NCBI GenBank assembly: GCA_964423345.1
Contig: CAYREV010000014.1
Location: 1 to 64,000, forward strand
Source: CAYREV01 sp964423345
Lineage (GTDB): Bacteria; Bacteroidota; Rhodothermia; Balneolales; Balneolaceae
Direction: 5' to 3'
Length of the DNA: 64,000 nt
The notes beneath the pieces are model-generated. The model made no database searches and was not told the origin of the DNA. It saw only the letters and a program-made list of their open reading frames with translations. Both the position numbers and the translations under genes were made by a program. Numbering within the stretch: position 1 is the stretch's first letter; each line of letters begins with the position of its first letter. This document shows positions 44,368-53,885 of this stretch, piece after piece.

Positions 44368-45315
44368 ATGCCGAAGATTATACGCCCGATCCTGATTCTC
44401 CTATTGGGATTATTCACTCTAAATACCGCCTTGGCCCAGGAAGCCCTGGATATCAAGGAAGTTCTTAAGGAAGACGAAAATATATCCGCCAGCGATATCA
44501 GCAGGATTAACAGTTCCATGATTGTCAGTGATACGCTCGATGGCTGGGATTTAAACTGGGTTGGCGGACTCAACGGATCGCAGGCGGCCTACAACAACTG
44601 GAGCCAGGGTGGGGTCAATACGGTCAGCGTCACCGCTTCGACGGTATTGGATTTGCGCTATCGCAAAGACAAGTACGCCTATGCCCTCACTTCTAATCTA
44701 AAGTACGGCAAGGCACGCCTGGAGGGAGAGGGTACCCGGAAGACCGACGACCGTATCGCGGTCAACAACAAATTCAGTTACCTTTTTGATAACGAAAAAT
44801 GGAGTGCGTTCGGTACGATTAACTTCTCCTCACAGTTCGACCGGGGGTTTGACTACAACGTGGCGGAGGGGGAGGATCCCATACTGATATCCCGTTTTTT
44901 CGCTCCCGCCTATTTTACGCAGATAGCGGGTATCGCCTACAACCCGGCCGATTTTTTCACGGCCGAAGCGGGACTGGCCCTCAAGCAAACCATCGTCTCC
45001 GATACAACCCTGTCTACCCGTTACGGGCTGGAGCCGGGAGAAAAGTTTCGATTTGAGCCCGGCTATGCTTTAGGCCTTAACGTCGAGCAGACTTTGTTCA
45101 GTAACATCAAGCTTATCAGCACCCTGGAGACATTTACCAACCTGCAGCGCAGTATCAAAAGCACGGATGTGGCCTTCACCAATGAAATTATCGGAAAGAT
45201 CAACGACTTCATGAATACTTCTTTACAGTTCGTGATGATCTATGATGACGACTTTTCGAAAAAATCACAGATCAAGCAGGTGCTTTCGGTAGGCTTGTCC
45301 TACAGTATCCTGTAG
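44368..45315 (+). CDS. DUF3078 outer-membrane beta-barrel protein
   Basis: 315 residues with signal peptide (LNTALAQ, cleavage near 23) and DUF3078 features: WDLNWVGGLNGSQAAYNNWSQGG, NNKFSYLFDN, and a C-terminus with alternating strands (QVLSVGLSYSIL). Common in Bacteroidota; function unknown. A TATCTTGG, near TAnnTTTG, lies about 45 bases upstream. Confidence 0.9.
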   Translation: MPKIIRPILILLLGLFTLNTALAQEALDIKEVLKEDENISASDISRINSSMIVSDTLDGWDLNWVGGLNGSQAAYNNWSQGGVNTVSVTASTVLDLRYRKDKYAYALTSNLKYGKARLEGEGTRKTDDRIAVNNKFSYLFDNEKWSAFGTINFSSQFDRGFDYNVAEGEDPILISRFFAPAYFTQIAGIAYNPADFFTAEAGLALKQTIVSDTTLSTRYGLEPGEKFRFEPGYALGLNVEQTLFSNIKLISTLETFTNLQRSIKSTDVAFTNEIIGKINDFMNTSLQFVMIYDDDFSKKSQIKQVLSVGLSYSIL

Positions 45316-45326
45316 CCGGGCCGCGA

Positions 45327-46859
45327 CTACTCTTCCACATCAAATTCTATACCCTGGGCCAGGGGCAGCTCGTCTCCCCAGTTGATGGTGTTGGTCTGCC
45401 GGCGCATGTATGCTTTCCAGGCATCGGATCCCGATTCCCTGCCGCCGCCGGTTTCTTTCTCTCCACCGAAAGCCCCGCCGATCTCGGCGCCGCTGGTACC
45501 GACATTGATGTTGGCAATGCCGCAGTCGGACCCCCGGGCACTGAGAAAAGCTTCAGCCTCACGGATGTTGAGCGTGAATAGTCCTGAGCTGAGTCCCTGT
45601 TTCACTCCATTCTGCATGGCAATGGCCTCGTCGATATCGCTGTACTCGATGAGATAGAGGATAGGGGCAAAGGTTTCTTCCTGCACAATATCGTAGCTGT
45701 TTTCAGCTTTCATGATTGCCGGCCGAACATAGAGCCCGCTTTCCAGTTTGTTGTCGTCGATTTTCTCTCCGCCGAATACCAGCTCGCCGCCCGCCTCTTT
45801 GACCTGCCGGATGGCGTCCTGCATATTCTCAACCGCATCCTCATCAATCATGGGTCCTACGAGCGTATCCTCATCCAGGGGATTGCCAATGTTGATACTG
45901 TCGTAAAGCTCAATCAGCCGGTCCTTGAAGTCGTCAATCACCGACTCATGGACGATGAGCCGCCGGGTGCTGGTGCATCGCTGCCCACAGGTCCCGGCCG
46001 CTCCGAAAACGGTAGCCCTGGCTGCCATCTCCAGGTCTGCATGGCGGGATACGATAATGGCGTTGTTGCCGCCCAGTTCAAGGATGGTCCGCCCTAGGCG
46101 TGCCGCTACGGTACGGCCCACCTCTTTGCCCATCCTGATGGATCCGGTGGCCGAGATGAGCGGTATGCGTTCATCTTCGGTCATCCATTCGCCCACTTCC
46201 CGGCCGCCGGTGATCAGGTTGAAGATGCCTTCCGGCATATCGTTCTCTTTCAGTACCCCGGCGATGATATTCTGGACGGCCACACTGCACAGGGGAGTCT
46301 TCTCCGACCCTTTCCAGATCATCACGTCCCCGCATATGGCAGCTATCATGGCATTCCAGCTGTATACCGCCACAGGGAAGTTAAAGGCTGAGATAATGCC
46401 GCATATACCCAGCGGATGCCACTGCTCGTACATCCGGTGGCTGGGCCTCTCCGATTTCATGGTCTTTCCGTACAGCATCCTGGATTGGCCCACGGCAAAG
46501 TCGCAGATGTCAATCATCTCCTGGACTTCTCCCAGGCCCTCCTGGTAGATCTTCCCCATCTCGTAGGTGACCAGCCTGCCCAGGTCTTCCTTGTGTTCAC
46601 GCAGCTGCAAGCCGATCTGGCGGACTATTTCACCGCGCTTGGGGGCGGGCACCATACGCCACTCCCTGAAGGCTTCCTGCGCGGTTTCTACCACCTTGTC
46701 ATACTCCTCGCGCGTGGTTATGGCGACATCCCCTATACGGGAGCCGTCAATGGGAGAAATGCTGGAGAGAGACTCCCCATCCGCATCCCCGAAGAATTGA
46801 CGGCCGGTGCTTGTTCCGCTGTTTGTCCCTTCAATACCCAGTTTTTTCAAAAAATCCAT
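45327..46859 (-). CDS. Aldehyde dehydrogenase of the ALDH7 (alpha-aminoadipate semialdehyde) type
   Basis: 510-residue NAD-dependent aldehyde dehydrogenase. Closest in style to ALDH7A1/AmaB: GICGIISAFNFPVAVYSW, ILELGGNNAI with the general-base Glu, and AAGTCGQRCTSTRRL with the catalytic Cys. The family oxidises alpha-aminoadipate semialdehyde or betaine aldehyde. No lysine-catabolism gene is adjacent, so the physiological substrate is open. Convergent with DUF3078 and divergent from the methyltransferase. Confidence 0.9.
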   Translation of the reverse strand: MDFLKKLGIEGTNSGTSTGRQFFGDADGESLSSISPIDGSRIGDVAITTREEYDKVVETAQEAFREWRMVPAPKRGEIVRQIGLQLREHKEDLGRLVTYEMGKIYQEGLGEVQEMIDICDFAVGQSRMLYGKTMKSERPSHRMYEQWHPLGICGIISAFNFPVAVYSWNAMIAAICGDVMIWKGSEKTPLCSVAVQNIIAGVLKENDMPEGIFNLITGGREVGEWMTEDERIPLISATGSIRMGKEVGRTVAARLGRTILELGGNNAIIVSRHADLEMAARATVFGAAGTCGQRCTSTRRLIVHESVIDDFKDRLIELYDSINIGNPLDEDTLVGPMIDEDAVENMQDAIRQVKEAGGELVFGGEKIDDNKLESGLYVRPAIMKAENSYDIVQEETFAPILYLIEYSDIDEAIAMQNGVKQGLSSGLFTLNIREAEAFLSARGSDCGIANINVGTSGAEIGGAFGGEKETGGGRESGSDAWKAYMRRQTNTINWGDELPLAQGIEFDVEE

Positions 46860-46974
46860 AATGCCTCGTTTGGTTGCCTGATAATTTTGTGTTAAAGATA
46901 AGGATAGTTTTTATGTTTTGAAGCGGCGAAAACAATTAGTTGTCGTTTTCATACCCTAAATTAAATACTTATTG

Positions 46975-47760
46975 ATGCAGCTTAAAACGATCTCCAACCG
47001 GCAGTTGAAACTGCTTCGAAAACTCAACCGGAAAAAATACCGGGAACGGGAAGGGCTTTTCCTGATTGAGGGGCCCAGGGCAGTTCGGCAGGTACTTGAC
47101 AACGGGGTGCTTTCGGTGGAGGGGTTGTTTTTTGATGAATCCGGTCAGCTGTTCAATGAAGCCTACTGGTCGGAGGCGGCCGAAGAGAGGGAGGGGGTGC
47201 TGGTTTCGGCCGGCGACTTCGAAGAGGTGGCCGATACCGACAATCCCCAGGGCGTCATGGCTTTATGCCGTACCCCCGGCGAAGCGGGGCGGGACACCCT
47301 GGCTTCGGCAACCGGTCTGTTGCTGGCAACCGACGCCATACAGGATCCGGGCAACTTGGGTACCATCATCAGGACGGCAAGCTGGTTTGGGGTGAGGGGA
47401 CTCCTTTCGGGCCGGGGAACCGTGGATCTTTTTCATCCCAAGGTGGTGCGCAGCACGGCAGGGGCCACCGGAACCGTTCCCTATAGGAATGTGGAGCTGG
47501 AGGCTGCACTGGATTATTTTGAAGAGAAGGGCTGGAGAGTGTTGCTGCTGGATGCAGGGCCGGAGGCAGTGAGTTTGAATGAGATCGGCCGCGATGACAA
47601 GACGATCCTGGTGGTCGGCAATGAAGCCCATGGCATCGATGATTCGTTGCCGGGCGGCCGGCGCCGGGCCGTCCATATCCCGGGGCAGGGAGGGGAAGAG
47701 GGAGTGGAAAGCCTGAATGCAGCTGTTGCAGCGGGCATTGCACTCTACAGGCTGGCCTGA
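46975..47760 (+). CDS. TrmH/SpoU family RNA 2'-O-methyltransferase
   Basis: 261 residues. N-terminal substrate-binding domain (FLIEGPRAVRQVL), then SpoU motifs: DPGNLGTIIRTASWFGV (motif 1), VVGNEAHGIDDSL (motif 2), VHIPGQGGEEGVESLNAAVAAGIALY (motif 3), forming the trefoil knot. Modifies rRNA or tRNA; the target is not clear. Start ATG at 46975; the preceding TTG also lies in frame. Confidence 0.92.
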   Translation: MQLKTISNRQLKLLRKLNRKKYREREGLFLIEGPRAVRQVLDNGVLSVEGLFFDESGQLFNEAYWSEAAEEREGVLVSAGDFEEVADTDNPQGVMALCRTPGEAGRDTLASATGLLLATDAIQDPGNLGTIIRTASWFGVRGLLSGRGTVDLFHPKVVRSTAGATGTVPYRNVELEAALDYFEEKGWRVLLLDAGPEAVSLNEIGRDDKTILVVGNEAHGIDDSLPGGRRRAVHIPGQGGEEGVESLNAAVAAGIALYRLA

Positions 47761-47880
47761 ATCGGCATAAAAAAATTCCTGCCGATATGGTTTTGTAATT
47801 GCTTCTCATGCCACTATTCAATATAGTTATATATACCCATTATCATCACCGACGTTCTTTTAATTTAATACCCGATCTCT

Positions 47881-49215
47881 ATGTCCGGAGCCAAGAAGCC
47901 AAAGAAGATCTTCGTACTCGACACTTCCGTTCTTTTATATGATTACGACGCGGTAAAAAACTTCCAGAAGAATGACATCGCTATCCCCATCACGGTTCTT
48001 GAGGAGCTCGACACCTTTAAGAAAGGCAACAACGTAATCAACCTGCACGCCCGCGAATTTATTCGCTATCTCGACAAGATTTCCGACAAGAATATGCTTC
48101 AGAACTGGATACCGCTGAACGGGCGGGCCCACGGAAAGCTGAGGGTGTTAAAGGAGGAATCCAGCAAAATCGATGCCGCCGAAATATTCGGGACCCAGAA
48201 AAACGACCATCGCATTCTGAATTCGACCCTGAAGCTGATGGAAGAGGAGCCCAAGAGGAAAGTAATACTCGTTTCCAAGGATATTAACCTGCGCATAAAG
48301 GCACGAGCCTTGAATATAGAGGCGGAAGACTACGAGACGGTGCGTGTACATGATATCGACCACCTGTACAAGGGGAAGACCGAGGTTAATTTTAACGATT
48401 CCGAGGTCATTAACAGGTTCTACGATGACGGACAGCTGGAGCCGGAAGAGGTGATGAAGGATAAGCCTACCAGCAACCACTTTTTCATATTGAAAAACCA
48501 CTCCAGTTCGGCATTGGGATATTACAATGCCAAAAAAGAGCGCATAGAGCTGGTCAACCGCTCATCGGCCTACGGCATCAAGCCCAAAAACGCCGAACAG
48601 ACCTTTGCCCTGCAGGCAATATTGAACCCGGATAATCTGCTGGTGACCATCACGGGTGCTGCCGGAACGGGCAAAACGCTTATTGCGCTTGCCGGGGCGC
48701 TTGAACAGCGCCGCCATTTCCAGCAGATATACCTGGCAAGGCCCATTGTTCCGTTAAGCAACAAGGATATCGGTTATCTGCCGGGTGATATCAACTCGAA
48801 GATCGATCCCTACATGCAGCCCCTTTGGGATAATCTCTCCTTTATCAAAAACCAGTTCAAGGATTCCAGCAAGCCCTTCAAGTCGATCGAGCGTATGGTC
48901 GAGACCGAGAAGCTGCGTGTGGTGCCCCTTGCCTATATCCGCGGACGCAGCCTTTCGAACGTTATCTTTATTGTGGATGAGGCCCAGAACCTGACACCCC
49001 ACGAGGTGAAAACCATCATCACCCGGGCCGGCGAAAATACCAAGGTGATCTTTACCGGAGATATCTTCCAGATCGATACACCCTACCTGGATACCCAGAG
49101 CAACGGGCTCTCCTATCTTGTCGACCGCATGCAGGATAACGACCTGTATGCTCATATCAACCTGGAAAAGGGAGAGCGTTCCGAACTGGCGAACCTGGCA
49201 AGCAAGCTTCTGTAG
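47881..49215 (+). CDS. PhoH-like ATPase with N-terminal PIN domain
   Basis: 444 residues: PIN nuclease domain (VLDTSVLLYDYDAV with Asp14, and acidic residues of the active site near EELDTF) and a PhoH ATPase with Walker A GAAGTGKT (258-265) and IVDEAQN Walker B. PIN-PhoH fusions are ATP-dependent RNA helicase/nucleases. No antitoxin gene is next to it, so it acts on its own. Full length. Confidence 0.93.
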   Translation: MSGAKKPKKIFVLDTSVLLYDYDAVKNFQKNDIAIPITVLEELDTFKKGNNVINLHAREFIRYLDKISDKNMLQNWIPLNGRAHGKLRVLKEESSKIDAAEIFGTQKNDHRILNSTLKLMEEEPKRKVILVSKDINLRIKARALNIEAEDYETVRVHDIDHLYKGKTEVNFNDSEVINRFYDDGQLEPEEVMKDKPTSNHFFILKNHSSSALGYYNAKKERIELVNRSSAYGIKPKNAEQTFALQAILNPDNLLVTITGAAGTGKTLIALAGALEQRRHFQQIYLARPIVPLSNKDIGYLPGDINSKIDPYMQPLWDNLSFIKNQFKDSSKPFKSIERMVETEKLRVVPLAYIRGRSLSNVIFIVDEAQNLTPHEVKTIITRAGENTKVIFTGDIFQIDTPYLDTQSNGLSYLVDRMQDNDLYAHINLEKGERSELANLASKLL

Positions 49216-49312
49216 TGTGTATGCCTGAACCGGTAGGGATGCCGTTATGCCCAAAAAGGAGGGTGTAACTTAGACCACGGGCCCGCATATAAGGGGGCCA
49301 AGCTGCATACGA

Positions 49313-50134
49313 TTACAACTCCACAAACTCTGACCGTATCTTTTCGCCGTAAAACTCCCTGCCATGCGCATCAAAATCGTCTGTGGAATCGGTGGTAAGG
49401 AATCGGCGCGACCCGCCTTTCGAACATTTGTTATCTATCTCCGGATGCCGTTGCAGGTAGTCGGCCAGGCTACGGGCCACGATCTCCCCCTGGCTCAGAA
49501 TCCTGATGTGGTCGGGCGTATAGGATCGAATTTTCTCGATCAGCAGCGGGTAATGGGTGCAGGCCAGCAGCAGGGTATCGATCTCTTCAGAGAGCGAGAG
49601 GATCTCATCAATATGCTGCTTAACAAAATAGTCGGCCCCGTCCTTGTCGTATTCCCCGTTTTCAACCAGGGGTACCCACATGGGGCAGGGTTCCTGGTAG
49701 ACTTCCAGCTCCGGGAATTGTTTGTTGATCTCCATCACATACGACCGGGAACCGACGGTACCGCTGGTCCCCAAAATGCCTACATGCCCCGTTTCGGAGA
49801 GGGTGCCGATGATTTCGGCGGTGGGGCGGATAACCCCAAGCACTCTTCGCGACGGATCAATTTCGGGGAGGTCATGTTGCTGTATGGTTCTCAGTGCCTT
49901 TGCCGAAGCGGTATTGCAGGCCAGGATGACCAGGTGGCAATCCCGGGAAAAAAGATATTTTACGCATTCCAGCGTGTAGTGGTAGATGGTTTCAAATGAA
50001 CGGCTGCCATAGGGAGAACGGGCATTGTCTCCGAGATAGAGAAAGTCGTAGTCCGGAAGCTCCTTCACGATCTCTTTCATGACGGTGAGTCCGCCGTAGC
50101 CGGAGTCGAATATGCCAATGGGGGAAGAACTCAT
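49313..50134 (-). CDS. murI: Glutamate racemase
   Basis: Makes D-glutamate for peptidoglycan. 273 residues: IGIFDSGYGGLT with Asp10, ACNTAS with Cys73, and ACTHYP with Cys192 and His194, the two-cysteine acid-base pair. Full length. Divergent from nothing close; murein link to the dipeptide epimerase at 6767. Confidence 0.97.
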   Translation of the reverse strand: MSSSPIGIFDSGYGGLTVMKEIVKELPDYDFLYLGDNARSPYGSRSFETIYHYTLECVKYLFSRDCHLVILACNTASAKALRTIQQHDLPEIDPSRRVLGVIRPTAEIIGTLSETGHVGILGTSGTVGSRSYVMEINKQFPELEVYQEPCPMWVPLVENGEYDKDGADYFVKQHIDEILSLSEEIDTLLLACTHYPLLIEKIRSYTPDHIRILSQGEIVARSLADYLQRHPEIDNKCSKGGSRRFLTTDSTDDFDAHGREFYGEKIRSEFVEL

Positions 50135-50211
50135 CCTCGCCGGGTATTATTTGGGATTCGGGTTACAGGAATGAATAAAAAAACGATTCCTGCCACTTAA
50201 TTCCTAATTTT

Positions 50212-51978
50212 TCAGCGTAGCCCCCTGGCCAGAACCACGGTCTTCTTAAAAGCCAGGTTTTTCCCGGCAGCCGAGTTGAACGCTTCAAAAACCACAATAT
50301 AGATCCCGATGCGATTGCTGCTGCCGTCATCTTTGCGTCCGTCCCAGATCAGCGATCCTTCAAAACCGGCCGGTTTATTGTCGGCCAGCCTGCGTACGGG
50401 GCGTCCGTGGCGATCGTAAATTTGAACACCTATCAGGTAGTCGGGGTGGTCCAGCCGGTACTGAATAAAAAGACGGTCGTCCCGCCCGTCGTCATCCGGT
50501 GAGAAGGGGTTGGGCGCGAAACTCATACCGCTGTTGCCGGTTGGGGCCCGGGGGGACTGGTATATGGAATTCTCCCTGCCCGGCGTGCCGCCCAGGTGAT
50601 GGGTGCTGGAGCTCCAGTTGAAAAGATCGTTGCCGGCCCCTCCGGGTTGAATGCGTTCCAGAGACAGCCCCCTGTGGTCCAGCCGGTTGGGATTGTGCCA
50701 CGAATCGGAATAGCCGACCGAATCGGATCTTTGGTTATCTCCCGCAGTGAGGACAATGTTATCGTTTTTGTTCAGCGACGGGAACGAATCCATATCTGTG
50801 TAGGGGCCCGGCCCGTAGGTATGATGCAGCCTGCCGGCATTGCCGGAGAGGACGAGGTAGCCGTGGGGCGGCAGTTCCAGGGTATCACTGCTGATGGCCC
50901 GGGGAGTGCCGCCATCGGAGAGGGTCCAGTTCATCAGGTTGAAAATTTTTCCGCCGGTATTGAGCAGTTCAACATATTCGGTTTGTCCTTCGAAAGGGTC
51001 ATACATGATTTCATTGATGACGATATCGTTTCCGGAAAGCTTTCCATATACCGTGAAGGGGATTTTTAGCCCCATTATCAACGGCTCGCCGTTACGGTCG
51101 TCCATAGGGCCTGTCTGCAGGGTATATTTGCCACTCGGCAGCGGAGGGTAGTAATGCAGCCGTACGATATCGGCAGCAGGAAAGCTGATCTTTCCGGGTG
51201 TGCCGGGCCGGGGTGTGACAGAGAAATCGGAAGAGCGGACGGTCGAAGGATCGTAGGCACGGTTGAAATGGACGTCAATAGCGTTGGGTGCCGAGACGGC
51301 CTTTACTACGGAAAAGGGTGGGAGGTCGATCTTGAAATCAAAAAAATAGCGGTCGGAGCGCGTGGAGGTATAGTGCACCTTGACCCCGAAATGGGAACTG
51401 CTTGCATGGGTACGGTCGACTACGGTATCACCCGTCCCGTAGAGGGTCCCCCCGTATCCCTTGCCGACCTCCATCTTCCAACTCCCCTCGCTGTTGCGGG
51501 TCACCTTTAGCCGGTAGCCGCCCCCTTTCGGGTCTATAGTTGTCGTATCCGACAGGAGGGTCCGCCCCGGCAAACCCTGGTCAAAACGAAGCAGGCGGAA
51601 AACATCGTGGCCGGCCTCCCCGGCCGTTACGGCATAGCCGTTAACCGTTTGCCGGAGATCGGGAAGGTCACTCATCAAAAACACTTCCACCCTGTTGGAG
51701 CCGGAGGGTTCAAAATTTTTGAAACGGACAAAGAACTCCCAGCTGCCATCGATAGCGGAGGAGGGAGTGGAAAGATAGGAGGGGCCGGAAAGCCCGCCCT
51801 GCAGCCGGAGGAGAAAGTTGAAGCCGATGCGTTCTACCCTGAAATCATATATGTCGCCGGACCACTCGGGGTTTCTGCTGAAGTCCCCGTCGCTGAAGCC
51901 GTCCTCAAAGTTTATCAGCTGGGCGTGAACTATCGATGCGAGCATTAATAAAGGGAGGAGAAGAGTGATTCTTTTCAT
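50212..51978 (-). CDS. Secreted lamin-tail-domain protein with FlgD-like C-terminus
   Basis: 588 residues with signal peptide (MKRITLLLPLLMLASIVHAQ). Residues about 20-230 are a beta-rich unknown module, 315-430 a lamin-tail (LTD) domain (IVINEIMYDPFEGQTEYVELLNTGG), and the end has FAPNPFSPDDDGRDD and SLIWDGRKDDGSSNRIGIYIV, a FlgD-Ig-like domain that in Bacteroidota often serves as an export or anchoring signal. An LTD plus FlgD-Ig layout fits type-IX-secretion cargo, but this is an inference. I chose Met3. Confidence 0.82.
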   Translation of the reverse strand: MKRITLLLPLLMLASIVHAQLINFEDGFSDGDFSRNPEWSGDIYDFRVERIGFNFLLRLQGGLSGPSYLSTPSSAIDGSWEFFVRFKNFEPSGSNRVEVFLMSDLPDLRQTVNGYAVTAGEAGHDVFRLLRFDQGLPGRTLLSDTTTIDPKGGGYRLKVTRNSEGSWKMEVGKGYGGTLYGTGDTVVDRTHASSSHFGVKVHYTSTRSDRYFFDFKIDLPPFSVVKAVSAPNAIDVHFNRAYDPSTVRSSDFSVTPRPGTPGKISFPAADIVRLHYYPPLPSGKYTLQTGPMDDRNGEPLIMGLKIPFTVYGKLSGNDIVINEIMYDPFEGQTEYVELLNTGGKIFNLMNWTLSDGGTPRAISSDTLELPPHGYLVLSGNAGRLHHTYGPGPYTDMDSFPSLNKNDNIVLTAGDNQRSDSVGYSDSWHNPNRLDHRGLSLERIQPGGAGNDLFNWSSSTHHLGGTPGRENSIYQSPRAPTGNSGMSFAPNPFSPDDDGRDDRLFIQYRLDHPDYLIGVQIYDRHGRPVRRLADNKPAGFEGSLIWDGRKDDGSSNRIGIYIVVFEAFNSAAGKNLAFKKTVVLARGLR

Positions 51979-52054
51979 ACACATCCGTGAAGCATTTCAA
52001 TAGGGCAGGCCCCGCATATTGTTTGATGTTGGATGCCTTCTAAAATCCGGACTA

Positions 52055-52093
52055 CAAAAAAAAGAGGATGAAGAGGGATCAGCCTCTTCATCC
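52055..52093 (-). terminator. Orphan minus-strand terminator upstream of the lamin-tail gene
   Basis: An 11-bp perfect stem (52066-52076/52083-52093, loop of six) followed on the minus strand by CTC and eight or more T. No minus-strand gene ends directly before it: asd ends at 52669 and an opposite-strand gene lies between. Confidence 0.75.
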
Positions 52094-52232
52094 CGGAAGG
52101 ACATTATTGCTCTCTTATACAACGGCTTAGGTTGTGATGTCTGTTAGTATGACCGACAGGAAGGGCATTCCTTACAATTTTTTTTAAAATATTTTTTATC
52201 ATGCCGGGGAATTCGATAAAAATTGGTGTTAC

Positions 52233-52631
52233 ATGGATCTGGACGGACAAAAATCAGTGCCCTTTGAAATCTCGGAAGTGAACTACGGTTTCCAGAAAGC
52301 CAAGGGACTTATGAAGGTGAGCGGGAAGGGGATAGAGCTGGAGTTCGAGGTAAAGGATGCTATCCTGGGCGTGTTGTCTTCGGGAATCAAGAATGTCACC
52401 GTATCCTATTCCGACCTGGAATCCATTGCCTTCAAAGGCGGGTGGTTCTCTTCAAAGGTGATCCTGGAGGGTGTGTCCATGCAGGTGTTTGAGGAAGTGC
52501 CCGGTACCGAGGTGGCCACCTGTGAGTTAAAGATCAAGAGAAAAGACCGGGATGAAGCCCGGGACCTGATTTCCAAAGCAAGGCTGCATCTCTCCGAGTA
52601 CAAGCTTGAGCGCCTGGATGGGGAAGCCTAA
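52233..52631 (+). CDS. Small PH-like protein of unknown function
   Basis: 132 residues without signal or membrane helix. Predicted mostly beta with a C-terminal helix: FEISEVNYGFQKAKGLMKV, GIELEFEVKDAILGV, VTVSYSDLESIAFKGGWFSSKVILE, CELKIKRKDRDEARDLISKARL. The strand spacing and terminal helix resemble bacterial PH domains, for instance PF14470-like. Alone between the lamin-tail gene and asd. Confidence 0.7.
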   Translation: MDLDGQKSVPFEISEVNYGFQKAKGLMKVSGKGIELEFEVKDAILGVLSSGIKNVTVSYSDLESIAFKGGWFSSKVILEGVSMQVFEEVPGTEVATCELKIKRKDRDEARDLISKARLHLSEYKLERLDGEA

Positions 52632-52668
52632 GGGATTTCGGGAGCAGTGCGGTTCCCCGGAAAATGAA

Positions 52669-53727
52669 TCAGTCGAAGTATCCCTGTGCGGCCAGCAGTT
52701 CGGCGTTTAAGATGGCTCCTCCCGCCGCACCGCGCACGGTATTGTGGGCCAGGGTCACATAGCCTATATCCAGCACCGTACCCTCTCTGAGCCTTCCGAC
52801 ACCGGTTTGCATGCCGTTTTCGCGGTAGGAGTGCAGGCGGGGCTGCGGGAACCGCTCTTCCCGGTATACTTGTACGGGGCGTTCCGGAGCAAAGGGGAGC
52901 GTATAGCCGGTTATAGGGCTTTCCCAGTTTTCAAAGGCGTCGCGGACCTCCTGTATGCTTTTGGGTTTGTTGCTCAAGCCGGCCGAGACCGAAAGCAGGT
53001 GCCCTTCAATAGTGGGAACGCGAACTGCCGTCGCCTGTATCTCAATATCCGCGAAACGAACGGTGCCGTTCTCGAGCGTGCCCAGCAGCTTGGCCGATTC
53101 GGCCTGTACCTTTTCCTCTTCGCCGCCGATATAGGGGACGACGTTGGAAAGGATATCAAGGCTCGCCACTCCCGGGTATCCCGCTCCTGAGACCGACTGC
53201 ATCGACGTGACCACTACCGACTCCACCCCGAAGATATCGTGCAGCGGCTTCAAAGACATCGCGAGGGGCACGGAGACGCAATTGGGGTTGGTGACGATCC
53301 ACCCGCTGCCGTCGCCGGTGAATGTCTGCCGGCCGATCATCTCGGAGTGGCCGGGATTCACCTCCGGGATAAGCAGGGGGACGTTCTCTGCCATCCGGTA
53401 ATTTTTAGCGTTGGAGATAACGGGAATGCCGGCTTCCGCAAAATTGCGTTCAATCTCGCCCGCAACCGAAGAGTCGAGGCCGGAAAAGACAAAATCAAGC
53501 CCCCGGAATCCTTCGACCCGGCATTCCTGAACCCTCATAGAGGCTACGTCTTCGGGGAGCGGTGACGACTCTATCCAATGGGCAGCTTCCCCGTAAGGCT
53601 TGCCGGCAGAGCGTTCCGATGCTCCAAGTGCCTTGATGGTGAACCAGGGGTGACCCTGCAACAGTCGAATAAATTTTTGTCCAACAGCGCCCGTAGCGCC
53701 CAGAATACCAATGTGTAATGAATGCAT
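52669..53727 (-). CDS. asd: Aspartate-semialdehyde dehydrogenase
   Basis: Second step of the aspartate pathway, reducing aspartyl phosphate to semialdehyde for lysine, methionine, threonine and diaminopimelate. 352 residues: GILGATGAVGQKF (7-19), FSGLDSS, catalytic TNPNCVSV with Cys150, and a TIEGHLLSV loop with the active-site His. The sequence follows the archaeal/fungal type rather than the classical Gram-negative type. The aspartate kinase is 5.6 kb downstream. Confidence 0.94.
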   Translation of the reverse strand: MHSLHIGILGATGAVGQKFIRLLQGHPWFTIKALGASERSAGKPYGEAAHWIESSPLPEDVASMRVQECRVEGFRGLDFVFSGLDSSVAGEIERNFAEAGIPVISNAKNYRMAENVPLLIPEVNPGHSEMIGRQTFTGDGSGWIVTNPNCVSVPLAMSLKPLHDIFGVESVVVTSMQSVSGAGYPGVASLDILSNVVPYIGGEEEKVQAESAKLLGTLENGTVRFADIEIQATAVRVPTIEGHLLSVSAGLSNKPKSIQEVRDAFENWESPITGYTLPFAPERPVQVYREERFPQPRLHSYRENGMQTGVGRLREGTVLDIGYVTLAHNTVRGAAGGAILNAELLAAQGYFD

Positions 53728-53836
53728 AACCGATGTTCGTATGTTGCTCGCAATGAAACGGGCTGTAGGGGCCCGGAGTTGAATAAAGCCTCAAAATACG
53801 GATAAAACCATCATTAATTAAAGGTTTAAATTTTGC

Positions 53837-53844
53837 TATCTTTG
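53837..53844 (+). promoter_or_regulatory. Bacteroidota-type -7 element (TATCTTTG) upstream of glyS
   Basis: Exact TAnnTTTG match 41 bases before the glycyl-tRNA synthetase ATG, in an AT-rich stretch. No good -33 TTG is seen. The same octamer is found ahead of the dpm1-like gene. Confidence 0.45.
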
Positions 53845-53885
53845 GCTCTGCAATTTTAAACCCTTAAGTATTATCAAATTATTAC

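Noticed and set aside
47881..49215. PIN domain as toxin of a toxin-antitoxin pair
   Set aside because: The PIN is fused to a PhoH ATPase and no antitoxin gene lies upstream.
50166..50192. Hairpin between murI and the lamin-tail gene
   Set aside because: Seven-bp stem with a 13-base loop and no T-run on the needed side; too weak.
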